64,000 nucleotides of DNA from positions 1-64,000 of the forward strand of contig JAACJM010000202.1 in assembly GCA_013368315.1 (NCBI GenBank), in the 5' to 3' direction. Below the pieces are notes generated by a model, which saw nothing but the letters and a program-made list of their open reading frames with translations, was not told where the DNA came from and ran no database searches. Origin of the DNA: Tetrapyrgos nigripes. Taxonomy: Eukaryota > Basidiomycota > Agaricomycetes > Agaricales > Campanellaceae. The stretch's first letter is position 1. Each line of letters begins with the position of its first letter. Of the stretch, positions 47,481-56,034 are shown in pieces. The position numbers and the translations under genes were made by a program.

Positions 47481-47915
47481 TCACTCGTTTTCGGATTCCG
47501 GAAACAAGTGATCCCACTGTTCACCTGAGACGTCTTCCCAAAAGGTTAGCGACCTGTAGTAGTCGTTTACTCTAGGGATTCGAGTTTGGAGATATTCGTG
47601 GTATTCTTCTCGGCAGAATTCTGAGATGGCACTATCTTCGTAGTCGGCGTGACTGAACCAATATGGAAGAGTTGTATTTCCTAGTTGAACGAAGTAACAA
47701 GTGTCTGCAATTGTAACGTGGCGTGGAGACGTGTTTTCAGGTGATATCTTTATTCGGAGGTATTCGAGGATGGTCACTTCACCTGAGGTCCACGATCTTT
47801 TGTTGAGTACGATCCAACAGTCGTCGAATGCGATAGCGTGTTCGTGTACTGTTGTTTTAACTTCTTCTAGGTAGTTTACGAAGCCGTCTGATTCTTTGAT
47901 GGGGAAAGGATATAT
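47481..47915 (-). CDS. Ty3-C leader ORF abutting gag
   Basis: An open frame runs from after a TGA near 47931 through YPFPIKESDGFVNYLEEV and TILEYLRIKISPENT to PESENE-stop at 47481-47483, and the next codon is the gag ATG in the same frame. The acidic, aromatic-rich protein (NDYYRSLTFWEDVSG) resembles the N-terminal gag region of Ty3-A (QVRYYFWEGEN). It could be the true N-terminus of gag, split by a CGA-to-TGA change, or a separate small protein. No good ATG precedes the conserved part. Confidence 0.5.
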   Translation of the reverse strand: MYPFPIKESDGFVNYLEEVKTTVHEHAIAFDDCWIVLNKRSWTSGEVTILEYLRIKISPENTSPRHVTIADTCYFVQLGNTTLPYWFSHADYEDSAISEFCREEYHEYLQTRIPRVNDYYRSLTFWEDVSGEQWDHLFPESENE

Positions 47916-48021
47916 CGGTGGGGGTCGGGTTCATAGGTTGTCAAAGAAGGGTTCGAAGTTAAGAGCCAGCGTATTTGTCAAAGATTTCTGTGCAAGGTTT
48001 GTTTGTGAGGTGGGTGTAAGA

Positions 48022-48032
48022 TAGTCTGTTCA
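48022..48032 (-). promoter_or_regulatory. Ty3-C self-priming primer-binding site
   Basis: Two bases after the 5' LTR the minus strand reads TGAACAGACTA. Its exact complement TAGTCTGTTCA lies in the sense strand of the same LTR at 48219-48209. A TATATATA box at 48244-48252 sits about 28 bases upstream of 48219, so the mRNA should begin right there and can fold back to prime its own reverse transcription, as in Tf1. No tRNA-like PBS is present. Confidence 0.8.
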
Positions 48033-48034
48033 AG

Positions 48035-48520
48035 TGTCAGGAACGTTGTCACTTAGCAATTAACCACCCAAGTCACACAGTGAACAAGATAGATTGACAA
48101 GATATGAGAGACGAGGGAGAGGTATAAAGGGATAATGGAAACGAGAGAAGAGTGAGTAGCTGACTATGCTCAACACTGCACTGTACTAGGAGCGGAGCGG
48201 AGACGAAGTGAACAGACTAAGGAATCTAGCTACGAGATCTGCGATATATATAAGAGAGAAATGAATATGTGAGAATGTCCATGGAGCCTAGGGATCGGAG
48301 GAGATAAGAGTGTGAGTCAAGTAAAGAAGTATATATGTGAGAATGTCCATGGAGATAAAGGGAACGGGGAGGTGAGTCATAGATCGGGATGAACGATGAT
48401 GAGAAGTAATTAGTGTTTATGGGTTTATGGAAGGTGATAGACGGGAAGTAAATAGGTAATAGAAGGAAATGAAGAAGGGCATGAAGAAGAAAAGAAGGAG
48501 GCGAGAGGCGATTCATGACA
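48035..48520 (-). repeat. 5' LTR of Ty3-C with promoter
   Basis: 486 bp. Contains TATATATATA at about 48243-48252 and the presumed transcription start near 48220. Five differences from the 3' LTR. Confidence 0.95.
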
Positions 48521-50317
48521 GAGAAGAATCCTAGACAAACCATTAGTTAATATCTGTTATCAATAACAGCAAAACAAACTCTACCAAACGGTGCCTCTTT
48601 GTAAAAATTGAGATCTCTTGAGTAGGATGATGCATTGAATCCAGAATGTCAACAGACTGGCAGGTGGAAAGGGGACGGGTAACCCACTGAGATGCAATGT
48701 CAAGACTCAGAGAATTGCGAGTGTCTTGGTTAGAGGAAACAGCTTGTTCAACAGACTGGCAAGTGGGAAGGGGAAGGGGATGGGTAACCTGCTGAGACAC
48801 AATGTCAAGACTTGGAGACTTGCTAGTGTCTTCATTAGAGGAAACAGCACGTTGAGAGAGTTCCACAGAAGTTGTTGATTTGGTGGGCTAGCAAAGTGAC
48901 TTAACAAAAGAGTCTCACCAGTAAACTTTCTAAAACTTGAAACACTCACAGTTATTGTATCAGCTTGCAAAAGCTCTTGTATCCAGTCCGGCAGCTCACC
49001 ACCCATTTCTTCATAATCCACCAGAGACTCCTGGTCAACCCTCGATATTGCTACCTGACTATCACTGAGAACCTTTAGCAGACTCATCCATGCAGACCAT
49101 CTGAAAGAGATGGCTATAACAAAGGCAGTCCCTCCCATTCTGTTGCTCACAAACACCTGCTCTGCCTTTGGCTCTCCCTTCCTTCTATTTTTCTTGGTCT
49201 TCAAGCAGAGCGAATAAAAATGAGCTTCCGTATGCTTTGGGTCTAGCTCAACATAAGGCCCAGGATTGAGCTCCCTGTATTTATATCCTCCTGCGAGCCT
49301 CATCAACTCATCAGTAAGACCAGGATATGCTTGCTTGAGTTTAGGCATGACTTTTTCTTTGAGATTTTTGATAAGTGCTGATGCTGTTGAACGAGCATCA
49401 ACAAAACGGTCAGATACCACCACTGTATCGGGCTACTAGATCTTTAGAAGATGTGCAGCAGGCATTGAATACGACACACCTTGATAATCTGATATGCCCC
49501 CTCTTTTTTCACTTTGCAACCATTACTTGTGAGGAGTTCAATCTTATCTTCCACTATTGCTTGGAAAGTGACTGTTATGAACTTGGCATTTCCATCAACC
49601 CCAACACTGCTGCCACTACCACCAGCATACTTTTTGGATGCCCAGTGTGCTCTGGCTTCCCCATAATTTGCATGATTCCCATTATATCCTGTTGCTCCAG
49701 GTACAATGATGTTACTGGTGGGCATCTGACGAGACAGAGATGGAATACCCCTTTGGGAGGAAGATGAGACAGGAGGTGGGCCCATGGAGCTAGATTGTGG
49801 CAGCGCAGTAACTTTACGCTCTGCTGGTGTAGCGACTGATATGTGCAGGCAACATTTACCTCATTAATAACAAGTTAAGCGTTAGAAGGTTCAACCACTC
49901 ACATACTGAATTGGCTGCATTAGTACGGGCTCGAATACTTGATATATCAAATCCTCTAGTAGTACTGCTGAAGACACTGCTGCTCTGATTGTTGTGAAGG
50001 CTCTGAAGAACATTCTGAGGGGTAAATGCTTGTATATGTCCTGCATCTGTTGGCATTAAAATCAATGTTTCAAAGCAGACTTTCATTTGTAACACACCTT
50101 CCTTCACTTGTCGCTTCTGATCAAATCTCTTCCTATAGACTCCTTCACATTGATCACAGACAAGTTTACAAGCAGGCGTGTTTTGGCTGTTCATGTTTGT
50201 GTTATAGACAATATAAGGTTCCGAGCCTTTTTGTAGAATATTGTTGCATGAGCTCCGTTCACATTTTATGTCCTTGGCCAACGCAGGACTGCGAGCTGTG
50301 GTAAAGATAGAGTCCAT
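48521..50317 (-). pseudogene. Alpha-kinase gene, 5' part (Cys-rich N-terminus and linker)
   Basis: Start ATG at 50317 (MDSIFTTARSPALAKD). Exons: 50317-50098, 50046-49907, 49835-49480, 49432-48950, 48887-48585, and 48530-48521 continuing at 40759. The N-terminus has a Cys cluster IKCERSSCNNIL...KLVCDQCEGVYRKRF, a zinc-binding motif often seen ahead of fungal alpha-kinase domains. Next come a Ser/Pro-rich linker, a charged globular stretch (TASALIKNLKEKVMPKL, GYKYRELNPGPYVEL), and a low-complexity Ser/Gln part. Introns are 46-64 bp. The whole gene would give roughly 870 residues. Only the Ty3-C insertion (GAGAA duplication) breaks it. Confidence 0.75.
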
Positions 50318-50534
50318 CTGAGTATAGGGGGCTGAGAGAGCCCAATTCTAGAGAGTAAACCCAAAGAGTGACTGGTAGTGGTTGTGCAGGTAGTGGTGTA
50401 GGATGTAGTCTCACTTGTCGGACATTATCGGATATTGATAGTTTCACCTACCACCACCACCACATGCCGAATCAGTATAAACCAAATCGTATGCATCTCT
50501 CTAGCACTATGCTTAAAGTGCTAACCTCTTTATC

Positions 50535-53091
50535 TATAAGCCCCTGATCATCTTGTGAAGCCTGTGATCGAGAAGTATTGGCCTCTCCAACCTAAAGGTG
50601 GTGATGTGTACATTCTTGAAAAAGTTTTAAAAGAAATCGACACCACTCAATATGGTCTTGGGTCAGTTCAGCCTTCTATTACTGAATAACAACACTTACT
50701 GAGCAAGACTTGTAGCATTGTCAGGTTTCGAGAAATACAAAAGAGATTAGGCTTCCATACCTCACACAGTTTTCAGGGAGACCACCATTCCATAGTACCA
50801 ATAATGTGAAGACTGCAAAGAGACTGGCCTAAAGCAGGAATCAGAGATATGATGAGTCTTTTTTTTTCATGAAGAAAAGATTCTGGTTCCCAGGTATTAC
50901 GTAGGGCTGCGCGCCGTACCGTAATCGTACGGTTTGTACGGGTAGCGTATGATAGTACGGGCCCGTACCGTAAAAGCCATTTGACCAAATTTGTACGGCC
51001 GTATTTGGTACTGCCGTTGTACGGGTTTGTACGGGTACGGGTTCGGTAATGCCTCGGCCAATAAATTGCTCACCTTTTTTGCTGAATTCTTGCCCAAAAG
51101 TGTCAGCCGCTATCCAAAACCGTCCAATTCCATACCGAATTCAAGCTTGCCGCCCTCATCTGGATGAATTTATGCCAAAATGGCGGTCAAAGCAAGGGTA
51201 ATGACCACTTACTTAGATGTCGCAAAGACCAAAAAGGTAAGCAAACCACCTACAGACGACCAGTAACATGTACTTACCGTCTGATATGGATGGAGACGTC
51301 TCATACGATGGCAGAAGAGGTGCTAGAGGCCCTCACTTCATGACAATAGTGAGTAAAATATATATTCTACACCGTAAACCCGTACTGACCGTAATACTGC
51401 CGTACCTATACCCGTACCGTACCGTATACGATTTTTTCACCCAGTATTGACCCAGTACAAAATACGGGCGTACCAGTAATACTGGACGGTGCGCAGCCCT
51501 AGTATTACGATCAGGTCAGCTTAAAGCTCGTCTAACCAACCTTTGACACAGAAATGTCATTGTCACCTATTTTCAAGAACACAAACTTGGTCTTCTGAAC
51601 GAAAGAAAGATTTGTCACTTTCGAAGAACTAAATTCTGGACTGCTGGACTATTTGACTCGGTTTGTGTAGACCAACACGATAAATGGTAGGCATTTGGGC
51701 TAGCATTGCATACTGGTATAGAGCCGATGTCTGGCCAGATACTGTGGATGAACATATGGTGGACCAACAATAATCCTTGACTGATCCTGTCGTATTACCT
51801 GGATTGGGTGGAAGCCACTGGATGTGAGTCACATTCTCTTATCGCAGCAGCAGTTTTTATTTAATTTAACATGTTATGTTATGTTTCCCCTTTCTTTCTC
51901 TTTCTTTCCTAATAGACATGCCTCTGGTTACTCAAAGTGACCCTGGTTCTGAAAACTATGGCATTAGTAACGGTCATACTGCGCTTAGGATTTGGCATGA
52001 CCCTGCCATGGAAGGCACTCTATGTCACAGATGGATGCATACCAAGAAGAATGTGAAGCCTGAAATCACCTGGAGTCAGACTCGACACCACTTTACACTA
52101 GGGTTTGAGAACATTTTGGACTGGGGTGTCGACCAGGGCATCTACCACCCTGCTAATCCATTAGAAAGGTGCGTTACTGATTGATGACCAGTAGACTGTC
52201 AAGCTTACTATATTTTTAGACTCACCTTTCGCTGGGTGTTCATTCCTTGGCTTCAAAGGGAGCTAGACAGTTTTTGTCAATGGGTCAACAATTTCAAGAA
52301 GCGCCATGACAAAAACAAAATCTTACCTCAGGGCCCTCCAAATCTTATTGTTACGCATCCTGAAGAATATGGAGTTCTTGATTTTCGAGTGGGTTTTCCA
52401 GTATGCGTTCAATATTATGAGTAATTGATGCCTCTGTAGGTGAAAGTGGACTTGACTGCTGTTCGCCAAGTTAGACAAGCTTTCTCTTCTGATCAACCCC
52501 ATGTGTTTGAGCTTGTTCCTCCGGACTTTGACGAGTTGGCTCACAATGTCTATCACAACATGGACAAGCCTATAATCAATAGGGACACATGTTGGGATGT
52601 TTACGCTGAAATGATTGAGCACATTTATATCACAATTCAGCTCACTAGTGGTCACACTCCTGAGGTTCTCCCTGTAACATGGAGACCCTATATAGATGAG
52701 GAAGCTGCTACAGAGCGATTGGTACTGGCCGATAACAGTAGGCCTCTGATGTATGGACCAGGTCAGCCAAGGCCTGACGGCTCTTACTATTATGGAGGTG
52801 TCAACAGAGGAGCTGGACTTGGTGAGCAGTATTTTGTCATCCAGTCGTAATCTGACCTAACAATAAGAAACAGACTCACAGCAACAGCAGGCAAGAGAAG
52901 CTGCAGAAGACAACGCAGGCATGTTTACCATGGCAGGTTTTGAGCCTCTTGTTCAGCCAACAGAGGCTGGATACTTGGCTGTGGATTTCTCTGACGATGA
53001 AGATGACGAAGGTGTCGTGTATGATTGGTGCGGGTTAGAAGATGGTCAACATGCGCAAAAATACGTGGTCCTTCCCACGTCATTCCAATAA
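50535..53091 (+). pseudogene. rve-like DDE integrase gene (candidate GX recombinase), broken
   Basis: Belongs by motif to the fungal integrase-core family typically annotated as integrase core domain proteins. Plus-strand exons code HLVKPVIEKYWPLQPKGGD (about 50545), IVRFREIQKRLGFHT (about 50725), FWTAGLFDSVCVDQHDKW (about 51640; first Asp), then MPLVTQSDPGSENYGIS (about 51920; second Asp), HRWMHTKKNVKPEITWSQ, LTFRWVFIPWLQRELD and RHDKNKILPQGPPNLI. The C-terminal acidic exon ends DDEDDEGVVYDWCG...TSFQ-stop at 53091. A hAT MITE (50902-51501) splits it and stops/frameshifts lie at about 50807, 51560-51690 and 51770, so it is dead. The divergent start toward the kinase gene leaves about 200 bp between them. 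Confidence 0.7.
50902..51501. mobile_element. hAT-type MITE in the integrase-like gene
   Basis: 600 bp, begins TAGGGCTGCGCGCCGTACCG and ends GGTGCGCAGCCCTA, flanked by the 8-bp duplication GTATTACG (50894-50901, 51502-51509). Inner parts repeat TACGGGTACGG-like motifs near both ends. No transposase encoded. Its TIR differs from hAT-1/hAT-2, so another hAT source must have moved it. Confidence 0.85.
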
Positions 53092-53482
53092 GTACATCCT
53101 CCTTTTTGTCATTTTTCGTTCAACCATATGTGACCCATGCTTTACTCTTCACCAACATATCCACTACATTCTCTCTCTCTCCCCCCCCCTCTGCCAACTC
53201 GGAGGTCCTTTTCCATGGTTTTGCCACTGCCATACCACTTTCTCCCATTTCCTCTCAACAACCCCCCAATACCATCACTTTTAACAGAACTGTTCACCAA
53301 CACCCAATACTTTCGACACTGCTTTCAACGAGAGATGTTGGAACTTTTTGTATATGTACACACAATACTAGTACATTTCAAACCCTAAAAAACAGTCCTG
53401 ATGGTACACTCAAGTTCGGCTCTGGACATTTACTCACAAACTCATCCAATACCTTCAAGCTCTCCCGTTTGGCTCTAGACAT

Positions 53483-53969
53483 TTACTCACAAACCCATCC
53501 AACACCTTCAAGCTCCCTCATAATCTCATCTAGAACTTCCTCCAAAGTCATTCCTTCATACACCTGGGAGAACCAGCACCCAATCGCCTGCCTATCCACA
53601 AACAAGAATTCATCTCCATTGCTACAGACTGGACAGTTTAGGGCCTCCTTCCGTGTTTCGAAGGTGCCATACCAGTCGCATACCCGGATAGTGAGACACC
53701 ATGCATGAAAACGCGAGTTGCAGCAGCTAACACAGTATAAGACATGGAGGTTTCAGCTACTAACAAATCCAACTCACCCTATGCCTATTGGGATCCTCAT
53801 CTTCTGTTTACAGATACCACAGTGCGACAAGTCTGGTACAAAAGGGCAAATTTCAGCGGCAGAGTGGTCTGTAAAACAGAGCAAAACAACATCAGAAACA
53901 GAAGACCATCTTGTTGACATCATTACCTTCTTCAGCCATTGCCTGTGTATCATTCTGAATGTGCTGCAT
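53483..53969 (-). CDS. Small RING-like zinc-finger protein (three exons)
   Basis: My own model on the minus strand: exons 53969-53927, 53868-53778, 53726-53483, with introns of 58 and 51 bp that use GTAATG/ACAG and GTGAGT/TTAG. It gives exactly 125 codons plus TAA (53483-53485), starting MQHIQNDTQAMAEE. The middle holds Cys/His pairs in RING-like order: LSHCGICKQKM, then CCNSRFHAWC, then C of IRVCDWYG, then LNCPVCSNGDEF. The C-terminus is a short helix-like stretch (TLEEVLDEIMRELEGV). RING fingers usually act in ubiquitin ligases, but other zinc folds are possible. The last ~50 bp of coding sequence are duplicated just downstream. It lies within GX, opposite to the integrase-like gene. Confidence 0.7.
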
Positions 53970-54050
53970 GGTGAGGGTGAGGGTGTAGGTCAAACAATGG
54001 TGGCTGAGCCTTGATCATGCTGTCAAAGACAAATTCTTATTAGGTATGGA

Positions 54051-54960
54051 GGGTATGGTGGATCTAGGTGAGTTTCCCATTCATTTCTTCGGTCTGGCAG
54101 TCTATCTCATACTCCTACACTCCAGTTTGAAGGTGCAAAAGACCCCATGGCAATAGCATCTTTCGTTGTGGAGCTAGGACTGGATGTAGGGGGGAGGGGG
54201 AGGGTATGGTGGATCTAGGTGAGTTTTTTATGTATTTCTTCGGTATTTGGGTCTATCTCATGCTCCTACACTGCAGTTTGAAGGTGCAAAAGACCCCATG
54301 GCAATAGCATCTTTCGTTGTGGAGCTAGGACTGAGTGTAGGGGGGAGGGGGAGGGTATGGTGGATCTAGGCGAGTTTTTCATGTATTTCTTCAGTATTGG
54401 GGTCTATCTCATGCTCTTACACTTCAGCTTGAAGGTGAAAAAGACCCCATGGCAATAGCATCTTTCGTTGTGGAGCTAGGACTGGGTGTAGGGGGAGGGG
54501 GAAGGTATGGTGGATCTAGGCAACTTTTTCATGTATTTTTTCGGTCTTGAGGTCTATCTCATGCTCTTACACTCCATTTTGAAGATGCAAAAGACCCCAT
54601 GGCAATAGCATCTTTCGTTGTGGAGCTAGGACTGGATGTAGGGGGGAGGGGGAGGGTATGGTGGATCTAGGTGAGTTTTTCATGTATCTCTTCAGTATTG
54701 GGGTCTATCTCATGCTCTTACACTCCAGTTTGAAGGTGAAAAAGACCCCATGGCAATAGCATCTTTCGTTGTGGAGCTAGGACTGGGTGTAGGGGGGAGG
54801 GGGAGGGTATGGTGGATCTGGGTGAGTTTCCCATGTATTTTTTCATTTTTGGGGTCTATCTCATGCTCCTACACTCCATGTTGAAGGTGCAAAAGACCCC
54901 ATGGCAATAACATCCTTCGTTGTGGAGCTGGACTGGGCGAGGGGGGAGGAGGTCACTTCC
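54051..54960 (+). repeat. Six-unit 151-bp tandem array of exon-intron-like units
   Basis: Six copies of a ~151-bp unit. Each has a 58-bp stretch starting GTGAGTTT and ending CTCCAG or CTGCAG (a typical short fungal intron) followed by a 93-bp stretch coding F-E-G-A-K-D-P-M-A-I-A-S-F-V-V-E-L-G-L and a Gly/Arg/Trp tail. 93 is a multiple of three, so units could be spliced in frame. In most units the last codon before the donor is TAG where the last unit has TGG. Copies are about 90% alike. Confidence 0.75.
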
Positions 54961-55138
54961 CTTGATTACATCAGCTTCATTTGTTCGGCTGGACACCTTT
55001 TCCTCTCTCCTCCAGCCCTTTCCCCACATCCTGGAAACCTCTATATAATTCATTTACCTGTAAATGGGTATGCTTGAATGTGACTGTACCATTTTTAAAG
55101 AGATTTATCCAGCAGGACCAAATTTCTACATGAGTAAG

Positions 55139-55363
55139 AGATGGGAAAGTTTCTCCTAAATGGCAATCACAATACCACAATGTCTCATTGTTTCATGTTG
55201 TCCTCCTTCTCTATTGTCTAAACTTGACCAGATCATGCCAGAGTACACTGTTTTCTTGTTCAATGAAAGAGAGATCAATTACAAGGCTGGGAAAATGGGC
55301 TCCTCAAAGAAGGAGGCAGAGCATCCAGTCGAACATGGCTAGTACTTTCCTATCTGGTATTGC
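55139..55363 (+). pseudogene. Unrecognised GX gene, 5' fragment before Copia-1
   Basis: Open plus-strand frame that runs into the Copia-1 insertion point and continues in frame after it (ending SNMASTFLSGIA, resuming SVYSQVLFYCGLGLF). Two frames are open here; the alternative one codes MPEYTVFLFNEREINYKAG and ends at a TAG before the insertion. I cannot tell which is real. No domain recognised. Confidence 0.4.
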
Positions 55364-55889
55364 TGTTGAGCAGGCTATGTTCTATATATGTAGCAGCAAC
55401 TGCATACTTACCTGGGGATGTAGAAGTGCTTGTTAGAGCGGTTTGTTAGAGGTTAAGAGCGATGAGTGTTAAGGGAAATCCTTATTATTGTAGGGCAATC
55501 TACAAGCCCTTATATTACGAGGCCCTTTAGGGTCTCGTTCTTATAACCTGACGTTTCTGTGTGTGGCTATGCTCGATAACTCCACCGGTCCCCGGTGCCA
55601 TTTGATCACCGTAACTGGTCATCGGCCGTTGCCGCAAAGACGCGTGATCTGCAACGCTCATCATCTTTCACCCTTACTCATCGCTGCTCACCATCCATGA
55701 ACTGATTACTTGGGCCTCGTTACTGCCACGCGAAGCGGTGGCCCACAGCTCCTTCGTACTGTTCTAGATAGTACATGTGACTACTTATCTAAGAACTTAC
55801 TGATGTAAGTAAGCGTAACTAACTAGATTACTATCTAATCTACATCTAATCTAATGTTGATGGCTGCTTACTAATTCGCCAATTCAACA
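55364..55889 (-). repeat. 3' LTR of Copia-1, split by a short element
   Basis: 284 bp of LTR sequence interrupted at 55515 by a 242-bp insertion. The intact right LTR gives the empty site (CTTATATACTGTTC). Confidence 0.93.
55515..55756. mobile_element. Short non-autonomous element, copy C, in the Copia-1 LTR
   Basis: 242 bp, begins TTACGAGGCCCTTTAGGGTC, ends GGGCCTCGTTACTGCCACGC, then the hairpin half AAGCGGTGGC and CTCCTTCG. Comparison with the uninterrupted LTR defines the boundaries within 2 bp and suggests a TA duplication. Same family as 15976-17132 and 29509-29926 but the middle differs. Confidence 0.75.
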
Positions 55890-56034
55890 CTCCCCCTTGC
55901 TAAGCTGCACCATTAGTGCGCGTAAGCATAAAGGCGCTATAAGCAGCCAAGGTTCATCTTCGTTATTTGAGATACGTTGTACCACGGTTCTATGATACAT
56001 TGTACCAAGGTTCTATGATACGTTATACCAAGGC

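Larger units (their letters stand above)
40760..48520 (-). mobile_element. Ty3-C: full-length chromovirus, near-intact, in the alpha-kinase gene
   Basis: 7,761 bp with two 486-bp LTRs (40760-41245, 48035-48520) and the 5-bp target duplication GAGAA (40755-40759, 48521-48525). The LTRs differ at 5 positions (about 1%), 4 of them CpG transitions. On the minus strand: self-priming PBS, leader ORF, gag, -1 frameshift site, a 1,375-codon pol ending in a chromodomain, a third small ORF, a polypurine tract (AGAAGGGGGG next to 41246) and the 3' LTR. The pol frame has no breaks, so the element may still be competent. Confidence 0.95.

Noticed and set aside
50898..51501. Possible promoter made of repeated TACGGGTACGG motifs
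   Set aside because: The block is a MITE with TIRs and an 8-bp duplication; the motifs are sub-terminal repeats.
53025..53708. 227-codon plus-strand ORF
   Set aside because: Low-complexity and antisense to the better supported three-exon RING-like gene.
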